Of a DNA stretch of 64,000 bases, positions 37,430 to 49,758 are shown in pieces (position 1 is the stretch's first letter; each line of letters starts with the position of its first letter). Both the position numbers and the translations under genes were made by a program. The notes beneath the pieces are model-generated. The model ran no database searches, was not told where the DNA came from, and saw only the letters and a list, made by a program, of their open reading frames with translations. The stretch comes from Gymnogyps californianus (lineage: Eukaryota > Chordata > Aves > Accipitriformes > Cathartidae): contig NC_059473.1 of the NCBI RefSeq assembly GCF_018139145.2, positions 60,370,707 through 60,434,706 on the forward strand, in the 5' to 3' direction.

Positions 37430-40400
37430 GTGAGTGCCGGTGTCCCGCGGGCCCGCGGCCTACGCGCCCCGAACGGGCACCGCTGCCCCCCCCCTGCCCT
37501 CTGCGCCTTCCCCCTCACCCCAGCTCCCTCGCCGCCCTTCCCGGGGGAGGGGAGTCCCCGCCGCCCTGCCGGCAGGTCCTTCCCGTAACTTGCGGGGGCA
37601 CTTGCACGCTATGGCCTTTCAAAGTCCTTCTGGCTTGTTTGAGGTGTTAGCGTATAGGTTGCAGCTCTGTAACCACAACTCTCTGTGCTTGATGTTGCAG
37701 AGGAAAGGAACCTGTTCGTTACGCCAACCTCATGTATGACAGGAGAGTGGTGCGTGGCAACACTTATGCCCTTCAAGTCATACCTGTGGTATGTTTTTTA
37801 TGTGGATCATGCTACAGCTTTGTTGAAAAGTAATAGGTAGGGCAGGAAAGCTGTTCCTCATTAATAATTTTAACTACTGAAGTTGTAATTTTACTTAAAA
37901 TATTTCACACAGTCACAGGCTCTCCAGTTAAACTAGAATGTGACTGTTTTCAGCTTTTCTTTAAAGCACTTAGTTTCACATGAACTTCTGTAGTTCTGAT
38001 TTTTTTTCCCCATTAAGTACTTGATTCCCCCCCCCATTTCTTTAGTGTAATGATTCTGAGCACAAGTCATCACTGCATGATCTGTTATCATATGCAAGGT
38101 GTCATCAGTCAGAATAGCAGCTCTTGGGAAATTAAGTCTTGGGGTAGACTTTGGCTTATCCTACTATAGAAGCAGAGCTAAATGGTCTAGCTGTATGCAA
38201 AAGCTGCTTGTGTGGAGGCAAAAGTATTTTATTTATCCTGATACAGTAGTAAATGTTTTAGTGATACTTTATTTTCAGAGAATATTTCTACATAGATAGT
38301 TTGATCACATAAGAATTTAAAGCAGTCTGTATTTTTAAAAGCTACTTTGTGGAAATAACTGTGTGTTGTTCAGTAGCTATTTCTCGGAGTGAATTTCACA
38401 TATGTTCTCTTTACGAAGCTCAAAACTGATGTTCTTTTCAATCCATAAACGGAGTACTGAATTTAAAAGTTAGTATGGGTTTCTTTTGCTTCATCAGCAA
38501 TAAAGAACCTATAATTTTTATCTCAGAAACAATTCTGTTGATAATATGATAACTGGACTTAAGTCCATTTGACCTTCTTAAAGCTTTACCTAGAAACTCT
38601 CACTTGTCAGCAAGAACATGTCATTTTAATATACTTTATCTCAGAAAGCAAAGTTCTGTATACAATATCTACTTCGAAATAACAACTAATTGCTCGTAGT
38701 GTGAGATGCCATTAGTATGTGCCTGTAGGCAGCTAGCACACCTTATTAGTTTCATGCCCTACAGTCTTTAAGGTAACTGAAAATTTAGGGTCAGGACCCA
38801 GAAAAGTAAATCTGAAATACTAGATTTGTAGCACTAAAATCAAATGACAACCTTCATTTTCCTGTAGAGAGACATTAGTATCATTTTCAAGTACAAAGTG
38901 TATTGTTTTGTGGTTTTTTTCTTCTTTGCCCCTGCTCAGAGTACCCAACCCAATCCCCTTGAGATTCAAAGGCAGAGGGAAGCACGAAAAAGAGCACTGG
39001 CTAGAAAGCGTGCAAAAGAGCAAATGCAACAAAGAACACCTGAGCCTGTGGAAGGCAGAGAGCACGTTCATGTGCAGACAGGTAAAAGGCTGAATTTTTT
39101 AAAAATTCATGTGAAAACAAAGACTTGCTGATCTGTAGTCACTTACTAAATTGATGATGCACTGGGTAGAATCACATAGGGCTAAGGTTAGAATCATAGA
39201 ATTCTAGAATCAGAGGTTCTCTAATCCTTTCCATTATAACCCCTTATTTTTAGCTGTATTTAGTAAACTTGGCTAATCAGTAATATTTTCCCAGATGCTC
39301 TGTTTTTCAGTTTTCAGTGTACATTCTTGAACACTAGTCAAGACTTCTTCATTTACTCTTGTCTCATCTGAGAGCAAAGGCTGCAGCTCTGGCTGGGGAG
39401 TCTGCACCATCTACCCCAGCGGTGGCTGATGCCTCCACCCAGACGGAGCCGCTGAAGGGAGAAGCTGCAGTGCAGACCTCAGACTGCAGAAGTGCCTAGA
39501 CCATTCTCCTGGGGCAGAGACAGGCGGAAGACCTGCCTGCAAAAGGTGTGCCCACGTGGAGGACCTCCTGCAGCAGGTGGCTGAGCTGCAGGAGGCGGCG
39601 AGAAGGCTGCGTAACATCAGGGAGGCTGAGAAGGAGTTAGACAGCTGGTTCCAAGCGCAGTCTGCAGTGGACCCGCAGCCCACGGCCAAACAGCCCAAAA
39701 CTCCCCCACCGGCACACACGGAGGGGAGGGGAGGGGGCCAATAATGCAGAAGAATGGAAGCTTGCAATGGCAAGGACCTGCAGGAGGAAGGGACTTCCGC
39801 CGAAGCCTGAGGTGCCCTTGCAGAACCGCTTCACCGCTCTGCAGACTGAAGAGGAAAGACCCGTCCCATCAGGAGAGGTGCTGGAGCTGAGTAAGGCAGC
39901 CCGATCTGCGCCCCATATAACAACGAGCGCAACTGAAACAAGGTGATGGGCGATAGCAGTAGGCGACTCTCTTCTGAGAGGTACGGAGGCACCCATCTGC
40001 CGACCTGACGCACTCTCTAGAGAGGTGTGCTGCTTACCAGGGGCTTGTATCATGGATGTCACCGAGAGACTACCAAGCCTTGTACAGTCCTCTGACTGTT
40101 ATCCGCTGCTGTTGTTTCACGTGGGCAGCAGTGATACAGCCAGGAGCAGTCTGAGGAGTATCAAGAAAGACTACAGAGGCCTGGGAGCAGCGGTAAGGGA
40201 CTCCGAAGCACAGGTAGTTTTCTCCTCAGTCCTCACGGTCAAAGGGAAGGGGTCTGAAAGGGCCAGTAGAATCTGGCAAATCAACAAATGGTTACGGAAC
40301 TGGTGCCACAGCCAGAGGCTCGGCTACTTAGACCATGGGACTCACTTTGAGAAACCTGATCTACTGGGGGCTGACGGGTCCATCTGTCACAGAAGGGGAT

Positions 40401-43400
40401 GAGCATCTTTGGTAACAGGCTTGCCAAGCTGGTGAAGAGGGCTTTAAACTAAAGTTGCCAGGGGAGGGGAACCTCAATCCATCTCACTCCTACCAGTTTG
40501 ATGCCAGTGCCAGCAATAGATGCCCAGAGCCTGGAGAGAGATCACAGGTCAGCAGGAGAGCACCTGAAGAGCAGCACAAAGGAATTGCAGCCAGTAAGTC
40601 AGCTTCATCGGGGGCCCAACTTAAATGTCTCTACGCAAATGCACGTAGCATGGGGAATAAACAAGAGGAGTTACAGACGTGCGCACGCTTGCAGGGCTGT
40701 GATCTTATTGGCATCACAGAGACTTGGTGGGACGGCTCCTATGACTGGACTGTTGGAATGGAAGGATACAGGCTCTTTAGGAAGGACAGGCAGGGGAGAC
40801 AAGAAGGGAGTGTTGCCCTCTATGTCAATGACCAGCTGGAGTGCATGGAGCTCCGCCTGGGGATGGATGAGGAGCTGACCGAGAGCCTATGGGTCAGGAT
40901 TAAAGGGAGGGAAGGGACAGGTGACATTATAGTGGGGGTCTGCTACAGGCTACCTGACCAGGAAGACCGAGCGGATGAGGCCTTCTATAGACAGATAGGA
41001 GCAGCCTCACATTCACAAGCCCTGGTCCTCATGGGGGACTTCAACCACACCAATATCTGTTGGAGGGACAACACAGCAGGACATAAGCAATCCAGGAGGC
41101 TCCTGGAATGCGTTGATGACAACTTCCTTCTCCGAGTGATAGAGGAGCCAACGAGGAGAGGTGCTATGCTGGACCTTGTTCTCACAAACAAGGAGGGGCT
41201 GGTGGGGAATGTGAAGCTCAAGGGCAGCCTTGGCTGCAGTGACCATGAAATGGTGGAGTTCAAGATCCTTAGGGCAGCGAGGAGGGCGCACAGCAAGCTT
41301 GCTACCCTGGACTTCAGGAGAGCAAACTTTGGCCTCTTCAGGGAGCTGCTTGGTAGAGTACCATGGGATACAGCCCTGGAGGGAAGAGGGGCCCAAGAAA
41401 GCTGGTTAATATTCAAGGATCACCTCCTCCAAGCTCAGGAGTGATGCATCCCAACAAAGAGGAAGTCAGGCAAAAACACCAGGAGGCCTGCATGGATGAA
41501 CAAGGAGCTCCTGGACAAACTCAAACACAAAAAGGAAGCCTACAGAGGGTGGAAGCAAGGTCAGGTAGCCTGGGAGGAATACAGAGAAATTCTCCGAGCA
41601 GCCAGGGATCAGGTTAGGAAAGCCAAAGCCCTGATAGAATTAAATCTGGCCAGGGACGTCAAGGGCAACAAGAACAGCTTCTACAGGTACGTCGGTGATC
41701 AAAGCAAGACTAGGGAAGATGTGGGCCCTCTCCGGAAGGAAACGGGAGACCTGGTTACCCAGGACATGGAGAAGGCTGAGGTACTTAATGACTGTTTTGC
41801 CTCAGTCTTCACTGGCAAGTGCTCCAGCCACACCGCCCAGGTCACAGAAGGCAAAGACAGGGACTGGGAGAATGAAGAACCGCCCACTGTAGGAGAAGAT
41901 CAGGTTCAAGATCATCCAAGGAACCTGAAGGTGCACAAGTCCATGGGACCTGATGAGATGCATCCGCAGGTCCTGAGGGAACTGGCAGATGAAGTGGCTA
42001 AGCCACTGTCCATCCTATTTGAGAAGTCGTGGCAGTCCGGGGAAGATCCCACTGACTGGAAAAAGGGAAACATTTTTAAAAAGGAAGACCCAGGGAACTA
42101 CAGGCCAGTCATTCTCACCTCTGTGCCTGGCAAGATCATGGAACGGATCCTCCTGGAAACTATGCTAAGGCCTATGGAAGATAAGGAGGTGATTGGTGAC
42201 AGCCAACATGGCTTCACTAAGGACAAATCGTGCCTGACAAATTTGGTGGCCTTCTATGACAGGGTTACAGCGTTGGTGGACAAGGGAAGAGCAACTGATG
42301 TCATCTACCTGGACTTGTGCAAAGCATTTGACACTGTGCCGCATGACATCCTTGTCTCTAAATTGGAGACATATGGATTTGACGGATGGACCACTCGGTG
42401 AATAAGGAATTGGCTGAATGGTCACACTCAAAGAGTCAATGGCTTGATGTCAGAGTGGAGACCAGTGACAAGTGGCATTCCTCAGGGACTGGTATTGGGA
42501 CTGGTGCTGTTTAACATCTTTGTCAGCAACATGGACAGTGGGATTGAGTGCACCCTCAGCAAGTTGGCTGATGACACCAAGCTGTGTAGTGCAGTCGACA
42601 CGCTGGAGGAAAGGGATGCCATCCAGAGGGACCTTGACAGGCTTGAGAGGTGGGCCCTTGTGAACTTCATGAAGTTCAACAAGGCCAAGTGCAAGGTCCT
42701 GCACATGGGTTGGGGCAATCCCAAGCACAAATACAGGCTGGGCAATGAGTGGATTGAGAACAGCCCGCGGAGAAGGACTTGGGGGTATTAGTGGATGAAG
42801 AACAGAATATGAGCCAGCAGTGTGTGCTTGCAGTCCAGAAAGCCAATCGCACCCTTGGCTGCATCAAAAGAAGTGTGGCTAGCAGGTCAAGGGAGGTGAT
42901 TCTCCCCCTCTACTCCGCTCTCATGAGACCCCACCTGGAGTACTGCATTCAGGCTGGGGTCCCCAACATAAGAAGGACATGGACCTGCTCGAGTGGCTCA
43001 GAGGAGGGCCACGAAGATGATGAGAGGGCTGGAGCACCTCTCCTATGAAGACAGGCTGAGAGAGTTGGGATTGTTCAGCCTGGAGAAGAGAAGGCTCCAG
43101 GGAGACCTTATAGCAGCCTTCCAGTACCTAAAGGGGGCCTACAGGAAGGATGAGGAGGGACTCTTTATCAGGGAGTATAGTGATAGGACAAGGGGTAACA
43201 GTTTTAAACTGAAAGAGGGTAGATTTAGATTAGATATTAGGAAGAAATTCTTTACTGTGAGGGTGGTGAGACACTGGAACAGATTGCCCAGAGAGGTTGT
43301 GGATGCCCCCTCCCTGGAAGTGTTCAAGGCCAGGTTGGATGGGGCTTTGAGCAAGCTGGTCTAGTGGAAGGTGTCCCTGCCCATGGCAGGGGGTTGGAAC

Positions 43401-46400
43401 TAGATGATCTTTAAGGTTCCTTCCAACCCAAACCATTCTATGATTCTATTCTATGATTCTTTCCTTTTCCAGAATCATCAGAGAAGTTTGGTATATGCTT
43501 AAAATAGAGGGTTTTTAAAAATTTTGCTTCAGAGTACAGTCACATGTAAGAATAAGACTACTATTAAAAATTGACACACCCTAATTTAGAATAGGAAACT
43601 GCTTTATTTGTGGGAAAACAATTTTATTTGTAGGAAAACCAAAATTTGGCAGTGGGGTAATCATGAGGTGAGTGTAATGTATTGCTCTGCCCTCTGAAAA
43701 TCATTTCAGATTGGACTGACTTACAAACTGGAAAAACAGCTGTGTTACATGCTAATCAGACATGGTCTTTGGTTTCTGAACGTTCCCTCTGCCCCAGCCC
43801 CACTGAACCTCCTACACCACCTCCAATGCACACAGCGGCTTTTCACCATTCAAATACTGTTGGACGCAGGAGGAGGCTATCTAGTGTGGAAGTCTTGGTC
43901 TCGTATCCTTCCCACTGACTACTGCAGATAATTTCAAGTACTCCACAGACCTTGTTTTCTGAGACAGGCTATTTGTCTCCACAGTAGGAGACAGAGAGTT
44001 ATAGTTCAAATCAAGCACATGCTGTTATAGATGTGTGGTTACCTCAAGGCCACTTCTGATGGGGCCAGAAGTAGAATATAATTCTTTAAACCCAACAGAT
44101 CCAGTGTTCTGTTTTGCTGCTTACAATGGAGAAAAATGTATGTTTTCAGTATTACTCTTTCGTAGATAGGCAATCATTATCCCGTTTTGAAATTGTCCTA
44201 TCCTGTTGACTCTACCAAGAATTGTTTATTCTGCAAGGTGGGCTGAAATGGTCTAGACTCTGACTTTTGAAACCTACTAAGTGAAATACCCTTTTAGGAA
44301 TCACTTCCAAGAAGTGCACCTGACATTACAGAGAACGTGGCATCAGATGGCCTATGCAGCAAACTGATCTACGTTTTAAGTTGAGGTGTCTTTTTTTTTT
44401 TTAAACTTTATACAAGACATTTTATTGCACTCTTTGGATATAATTCACACTGTAGAGTCATCAAAAATAGTTGAGAGTTAAAATAAAAAGAATCCAGCTT
44501 TCAGCATTCATTGTGTATTTCTTTTCTAGAACTGTATTTGGAAGAGATTAGTGACCAGATAATAGAGGTTGATACAGAGTGTCAAACAGATGCATTTTTG
44601 GACAGACCACCCACTCCACTCTTCATACCAGCCAAAACGGGAAAAGATGTGGCCACGCAAATAGAAGAAGGAGAGGTATGAAGCAAAGTCAGGTCCACAA
44701 GTGCTGTCAAAACATGTCTCCCATACAAAACACATTTCTGATGCAAAATTGAGGCAGAAACAGAAAGGAACTTATCCTCACAGAATATGCCAAAAAAAAA
44801 AAAAAGTCTCCAATGTCTGCTTTGAGGTTAAGTGCAAAATTAAGGAAGGTGCTTCTCCATGTGCACTGGTTCTGCTGCTTTCAGCTAAGAACTACAATGT
44901 TGAGAAATGCTCTCCCCCGTAGGAGGTGTCCAGCCCAAAAGGGGTTTGGGAACACAGAGGTGAGCAGAGATAGGGTCCAGGTGAGTGCTCTGCTTCTCCC
45001 TGGCAGCCCCCACAGTGGCTGTGGTAGGGTGTCTGGTGTCTCACTCCAGCCCACTCATCACTTAGCGCCCAGCTGCATTCATGCTTCTGCCTTAGCTGAC
45101 ACTGGCCCCCCACCTGCACTTCTCCGCCCTGCCTTCAGCACAAGGGCTTTGTTCATCCTCCTTTTCTCCTTGCCGAGGTGTTAAGAGTGATTGTGATCAA
45201 GGACATTTATCTCTGTTTCCCTGACTCCCATCCTCAGTTGTTTGACTTTGATGTTGAAGTCAAGCCGATCCTGGAAGTGTTGATTGGGAAAACAGTTGAG
45301 CAAGCTTTGCTGGAAGTCATGGAGGAAGAAGAGCTGGCCCAGCTGTGGGCACATCAGCGTGCCTACGCAGAGCTGCGTAACGCAGAGCTTGCTGAAGTAC
45401 AGCGCCTGGAAGAGCAGGACAGGCGATACAGAGAGGAGAAGGTAGGACTTCCTGAGAGCAAAACAGGCCTGTCTGAATGCTCATCAGAAGAGAGAAAACC
45501 ATTTCCAGTACTGAAAGACAAGCTCTGAAATAAGCTGGATGTGCCCAAAAGGGTACTGTCAAGTTTGATATTCCTCAAAGCATTTTGGTGCCATATAGCT
45601 GCACTCGGCCATTTGCTCTCATGCACCAGCACCGTGCTGTTGTATTTATTTGGAGCAGTCATGCTCCAGTGACCTGGTGTACTTGGACACCTGATCAAGA
45701 GGCAAAACCCAACAGCATTTTCCTCTGTACCTGGTGCAGCTGTTACTCAAGCCTTTTCATTGTAATAACTGCTAAATGAATAGTCAAGAGTGCTTGAAAG
45801 TGTGAGAGACACCTCCTAGTCTTTCACACCCAATGCATGCACTACTGTATGTGCACACATACCTCTCAAGATCTCCAAGCATTAAGCTGTATTAGTACTG
45901 TCTAGCAAACAGGAATAAACAGAAAAGGCAAGTCTTAATTACTCACTATTCATTAGTCTTATATAATTGGGGTTTTTAATGTTTTCCTGGACCAATTTGA
46001 GTTTTAATCTTTTCTTACATCAAATAGGATATAATATTGGAAAGATGAAAAGTTCAGGAAATCCTGACCCAACTTCATCTCATTCCAAGGCCAACAATCA
46101 GCTTGATCTGCAATAATAAAGCAAAGAGTCATGCGATCAATGCATACTAAGGTATCAGAGAAGGGTTTCATTTGGCCAGCTGCAAGGCCCTTATTTTACA
46201 GACTTGCCAAAATCAGAAAAGGTATACCAAAGGAACGTGTTTCCCTCTAGCCTTGTGGATTTTAGTACTCCATAGATTGAGTATAAGCTTGCTTTCAAGC
46301 ACTTTTTCATATGAGGAGTTTTTGTGAAAGTTAGAGGCCGCAAATACCAGGTAGAGACTGTAAATATCTGTACTTTTGATTATCTTTGCTATTTATGACT

Positions 46401-49400
46401 CTCACACTGTGATCATTCTTCAAAGCCTAGATCAAAGGAGTAACAGCTAAAGGCCTGAAAGTTTTACATGCAATATTGCCTTGACAGGAACGTCGCAAAC
46501 TCCAGCACATGCAAATGCTGCAGAAACAGAAAGAGACCACAGATAAAATTGCAGCTCGGGCGTTCGCTCAGCGTTACTTGGCTGATCTCATTCCCTCAGT
46601 CTTCAACAATCTTCGTGAGAGTGGATTTTTTTATGACCCTATCGAAAGAGGTTTGTATTTATTATTTTTTTGTGAATATGTAAACTGCATAATATAAAGG
46701 TCAAAACAACCACAAAACATAGATTATTGTCCTATTATTTAGAATAATGGCATAAGACTTTATTCATTTACATTTGTGGCTGAACTGATAGTTTCCAAAC
46801 TCTTATTTTTAACACAAACATTATTGGTCATCTGTACAAGTAGTCAAGAATAAGCAAGAGCTGACAGTGTGACAATGAGAAGAGCTGCTTTTGAATTGGA
46901 GAGAAATAAATGAGTGGTTAGGATTGGTAGAGCAGAGAGAGAGAGATATCGCTCCAAATTGAAGTAAGTGTATTTTGATAGGACAGGCAAAGAAATCTGT
47001 ATGTCATTCTGAACCTTTTTAATGATTATCAGAGCAAGGGAGAAATTAGTCAATTAGAATTAGGTCCTGAAAATAATTTCGGAGTTGTACATCGGTGACT
47101 TCCAAGCTTTTAGAATCAGCAGCATTTCTTATGGGCTACCGCACTTCCCCAAGCCCCGCGCAGGTGCACAGACCACAGCTTGGGCATGGTTACACTCTCT
47201 CCAGAATGAGTCATGGGGCAAATGCAGAAACTGAGTGTATTTTGCAAACAGGGCAGGCTTTGGGACCATGGCATACAAAGAGCATGATTTGAGAAATACA
47301 TGGGTAAGCAAGAGCTCTTTAGTCAGAGGGAACAAATGCTTCCAGCAGACCAGAAGCCAGATGTCTTTGCGAAGCAAGGCAGGAAATGTTATTCTCCTGA
47401 CTTGTTCAGGATAGTTATTTTCATCTCACTAGAACATTACTGTGTATCTCATCTGTGCTAGCCCTTCAAGGGTGCTATACCCCTTTGAAAATCACTGCAG
47501 TTGAGAGGACTCTGGTCTGGGTCCATAACGATGAGGAACCTCAGTAAGAGAGGCAGGAGGTAAGAAACCCAACAACACCTGAGAGACTTCATCTGGCTCT
47601 TGCAAAGCAAGTGTCTTTTGGCAAGGATGTTCATCCCTTAATGGTCGTAGCAAACGAAAACCAGCCCCAAGATCCTGTCGCTGATCCTTAATAAAAAGAC
47701 ATTTTTTCTTTCTTTCTTCCTGCTAAATTCTTACAGATATTGAGACAGAATTCCTTCCGTGGCTGATGACAGAAGTGGAAGAAACACTAGAGAGGAAGGT
47801 TTTGGGGAGGACAATGCTTGACTGTAAGTTACCAAATTGTGGAATGTAATCTGGGCTGCTTTATGGTCTTGTTTTTTCCCCAGTCAGAACAAATATCACA
47901 TTTACAGGGTCACTGTGGGTTAAGGTAGAAGGTGTCATTTTAGCATGAACTCCAAGTACCCATGGCTTTTGGGTTTTTTTTTTTTACTATATTGAAACAT
48001 TTTTAATGTTGGAGAACTACTACTACATACCTCTAGGTAATTGATTTTCAGCTGAAATAACAGAAGTGTCAGTCATGCTGCACTGTCCTCTCTCTATACT
48101 CTCTTTATACGGTTTGAGATGTGTTGATGCTGGGAGATGCAATACATTTAGCAGGAGCAGAATGGTTAAAGAACACCAATTCTTTTCTCTGCTATAAAAC
48201 TTTTATTTCTCATGTGTTACACAGCCACCATTGCTGTGCTGTTCTCTGTAGTGTGCCTGATTGTGCCAGTGGGAACAGAAAAGCCCATCCTGTCTACAGC
48301 CACGTGTATACCATGAAAGTCTCTTAACTTGTTTGTGTAAGCTCCCTGAGCTACGGAGTAATATGTTCATCCTACATGGAAGGAGAAGAGAAGGGTAATC
48401 ATAGGCCATGGTTGACTGAGAACATCGATCATTTTCCAGTTAAATCTTTCTGTTTAATTTTTTAACCAGATATCATAGTCTTGCACCAGTTCTAAGATAC
48501 ACAGAGGACCTGGAGCAGGCCAATAAGTAATATCAGCAGCCCCTGTTTTGCTATTTACCCTCTGTATTTCCTGGCTTATACCCAATCACCCACTGTTGAG
48601 TAAACATCATCTCTGCAAAAGGAACTGCAAATTGCATTCTCCAAGTTCTGCAGAGGCAGACACAGTCTCAGCTGAGATAGTTCATGGCTTCTTTCCCCCC
48701 TTATGCAGAAGCATAGGAAAAGTCTCTAAGGATCCATTTTTAACCTATTTGAATGAAGACACTACTTAAAGGATTTATTTTATCACTGTCCAATAAAAGA
48801 GCTGTGAACTACAAAGGAAGCACCCTCAGTGCAAGGCAGTTATGTTTGTCCTCTCAGAGATGACCATTCCTTCTTTTACTTGCTGATGTCAACCCATGAA
48901 TTAACAATGAGGCTTTTTTTAGTACCTGTACATTGTCCTATTTTCTGTGTTAAACCTCTCTTCTTTCATTCTTGGCCTCTTTTTCATATTTAAATGATGT
49001 ATATCAAAGTGAGTGTTGATTTTTTTTGTTGTGTCCGTTGGAAGGGGTATAATGTTTAGATAAATTTACAAAGGCTAAGCAACAAGAATAATAAAGAATA
49101 GGTGCTTTACAGCTGCTTGTAAGAAAGAGAAAATCTTTTGATGACTCCCATAGTTCCAGTATTTCCCACTGCCAAAAACATCATGCTGTGTGCAACCTGG
49201 CTAGTCCTTGTTCCTGGCGGGGTGACCTGCTCCGGAAGTGAGGAACAACTGTGAGGAAATGAACAAAACAATCCAGGTGAACCCTTTCAAATCACTGCTT
49301 TCAGTGTAAACTGCTCATTTGGCTGGAACTAGGCTACAGCAGCAGTGATGGTTTTTCTCATTCAAGTATTCTTTCATTTTTAGTGTTTTTTCAGTTTTTT

Positions 49401-49758
49401 TCCCTGTTTAAGAAGTTATAGGTCAGTAATATATAAAATAATCTCAAATGATAGTTTTTTTCCTCCGTGTTTAATGGTGGCTTTCTCTGTTTCAGCCTTG
49501 ATTCGTACAGTGGTTGAAAAACGCTTAGATGCATTCAGCCATAAACCTCTGTCTGATCAGACAGAGGCACCTGCTGAAGAGCCCAGGCCAACAGACGCAG
49601 CACCCCAGGTGGCTGGAGAGACAGATGCTGCTGACCAACCGCTCGCAGAGAAGGAAGAGACTGACCAACCTGTTGCTGAGGAACAGCCTTCACGTCACAT
49701 CTCCTTCCGGTTAGAAGAATCAGATCAAGCAGGAACAGAGGATTTGGAAACTGAGTAA
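37308..49758 (+). CDS. RSPH3: RSPH3, radial spoke head protein 3 homolog (eight coding exons)
   Basis: A structural protein of the radial spoke in motile cilia and flagella that links the spoke to the axoneme and acts as a protein kinase A anchoring protein. The eight exons (37308-37429, 37701-37788, 38940-39081, 44530-44675, 45238-45441, 46488-46650, 47737-47823, 49496-49758) join in phase into 1215 nt, 404 residues plus stop, close to the 418-residue human form. Family hallmarks are [16 protein letters not shown] (51-66), [15 protein letters not shown] (141-155), the helix [20 protein letters not shown] (177-196) corresponding to the RII-binding region, and a charged coiled coil (about 195-255). 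[28 protein letters not shown] and FLPWLM follow. The start ATG has a good context (CACCACCATG) and no in-frame ATG is seen just upstream, so the longer human N terminus is not evident. Intron 3 carries a large CR1. Confidence 0.97.
37701..37788 (+). CDS. RSPH3: RSPH3 coding exon 2 (residues 41-70)
   Basis: It encodes [20 protein letters not shown] and YALQVIPV, the most conserved N-terminal block of the family. The boundaries are GTTGCAG| and GTG|GTATGT, phase 0 at the end. Confidence 0.96.
38940..39081 (+). CDS. RSPH3: RSPH3 coding exon 3 (residues 71-117)
   Basis: It encodes [20 protein letters not shown] through [15 protein letters not shown], a basic helix-forming stretch. It ends in phase 1 at ACAG|GTAAAA and is followed by the CR1-bearing intron. 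Confidence 0.96.
39370..43460 (+). mobile_element. Nearly full-length CR1 LINE in RSPH3 intron 3
   Basis: About 4.1 kb, in the same direction as RSPH3. The ORF1 remnant covers about 39.37-40.45 kb, with [20 protein letters not shown] (a coiled coil) and then a piece resembling the esterase-like ORF1 domain (GDS near 39.95 kb, [20 protein letters not shown]). ORF2 covers 40455-43364: the apurinic endonuclease part ([46 protein letters not shown]), then reverse transcriptase ([39 protein letters not shown]). The 3' end is CCATTCTATGATTCTATTC, the CR1-type terminal repeat. ORF2 is broken by stops at 41442 and 42399 and by frameshifts near 42.77 and 42.98 kb, so the copy is inactive. The 5' limit is approximate. 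Confidence 0.95.
40455..43364 (+). pseudogene. CR1 ORF2 (endonuclease and reverse transcriptase), disrupted
   Basis: The first 41442 positions' frame runs endonuclease to stop TGA at 41442-41444. The same frame resumes through the start of the reverse transcriptase (41496-42401) and again, after a second TGA at 42399-42401, through the palm with IPQG and ADDTKL (to 42791). Then there are two frame changes: 42779-43048 carries [20 protein letters not shown] and [20 protein letters not shown], and 42993-43364 carries the C-terminal part ending in [15 protein letters not shown]. The second Y/F of the F/YADD signature is replaced by L (LADD). Confidence 0.9.
43461..44529. other. Remainder of RSPH3 intron 3
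   Basis: Unique-looking A/T-rich intron sequence with a poly-T run at about 44390-44402; no exon or further repeat of a known family was recognised. The acceptor is TTTTCTAG at 44522-44529. Confidence 0.6.
44530..44675 (+). CDS. RSPH3: RSPH3 coding exon 4 (residues 118-166)
   Basis: It encodes [20 protein letters not shown], then [24 protein letters not shown] contains a proline-directed site at T146; the mammalian protein is reported to be an ERK substrate in this region, which makes T146 a candidate. The boundaries are TTCTAG| and GAG|GTATG, phase 0 at the end. Confidence 0.96.
45238..45441 (+). CDS. RSPH3: RSPH3 coding exon 5, PKA-anchoring helix exon (residues 167-234)
   Basis: It encodes [20 protein letters not shown] and [16 protein letters not shown], an amphipathic helix corresponding to the RII-binding segment described for the family, then a charged coiled coil ([17 protein letters not shown]). 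It lies between CCTCAG| and AAG|GTAGG, 68 codons in phase 0. Confidence 0.96.
46488..46650 (+). CDS. RSPH3: RSPH3 coding exon 6 (residues 235-288)
   Basis: It continues the coiled coil ([20 protein letters not shown]) and then encodes the family core [20 protein letters not shown] and [11 protein letters not shown]. It ends in phase 1 at GAAAGAG|GTTTGT, a weaker donor that keeps the frame into exon 7. Confidence 0.95.
47737..47823 (+). CDS. RSPH3: RSPH3 coding exon 7 (residues 289-317)
   Basis: A short exon encoding [20 protein letters not shown] and KVLGRTMLD. The acceptor is TTCTTACAG and the donor GTAAGT; it ends in phase 1. Confidence 0.95.
49496..49758 (+). CDS. RSPH3: RSPH3 coding exon 8, C terminus (residues 318-404)
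   Basis: It begins with [13 protein letters not shown], matching the mammalian LIREVVEKRL, then becomes a Glu/Pro/Ala-rich tail ([38 protein letters not shown]) containing two imperfect [14 protein letters not shown] repeats. It stops at TAA 49756-49758. The tail is probably disordered and is poorly conserved. Confidence 0.95.

Larger units (their letters stand above)
36880..37620. promoter_or_regulatory. RSPH3: CpG island and promoter of RSPH3
   Basis: C+G-rich DNA dense in CpG that covers the start codon and first exon of RSPH3. It includes a run of overlapping CCCCGCC boxes at about 37168-37196 (SP1-type) and an X-box at 37202-37215. There is no TATA box, as expected for a broadly active CpG-island promoter. 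Confidence 0.8.

Noticed and set aside
37075..37650. A 191-codon + strand frame across the RSPH3 CpG island
   Set aside because: It lies in a different frame from the true RSPH3 exon and is Pro/Arg-rich composition noise; the 37308 start joins in phase to a conserved exon.
39165..39235. A possible short antisense CR1 piece just before the large CR1
   Set aside because: AGAATCATAGAATTC-like text resembles a CR1 3' end, but the match is too short and diverged to separate from chance.
40455..41444. A 329-codon frame with an endonuclease domain as a host gene
   Set aside because: The sequence is CR1 ORF2, continuous with reverse transcriptase remnants and a CR1 3' end.
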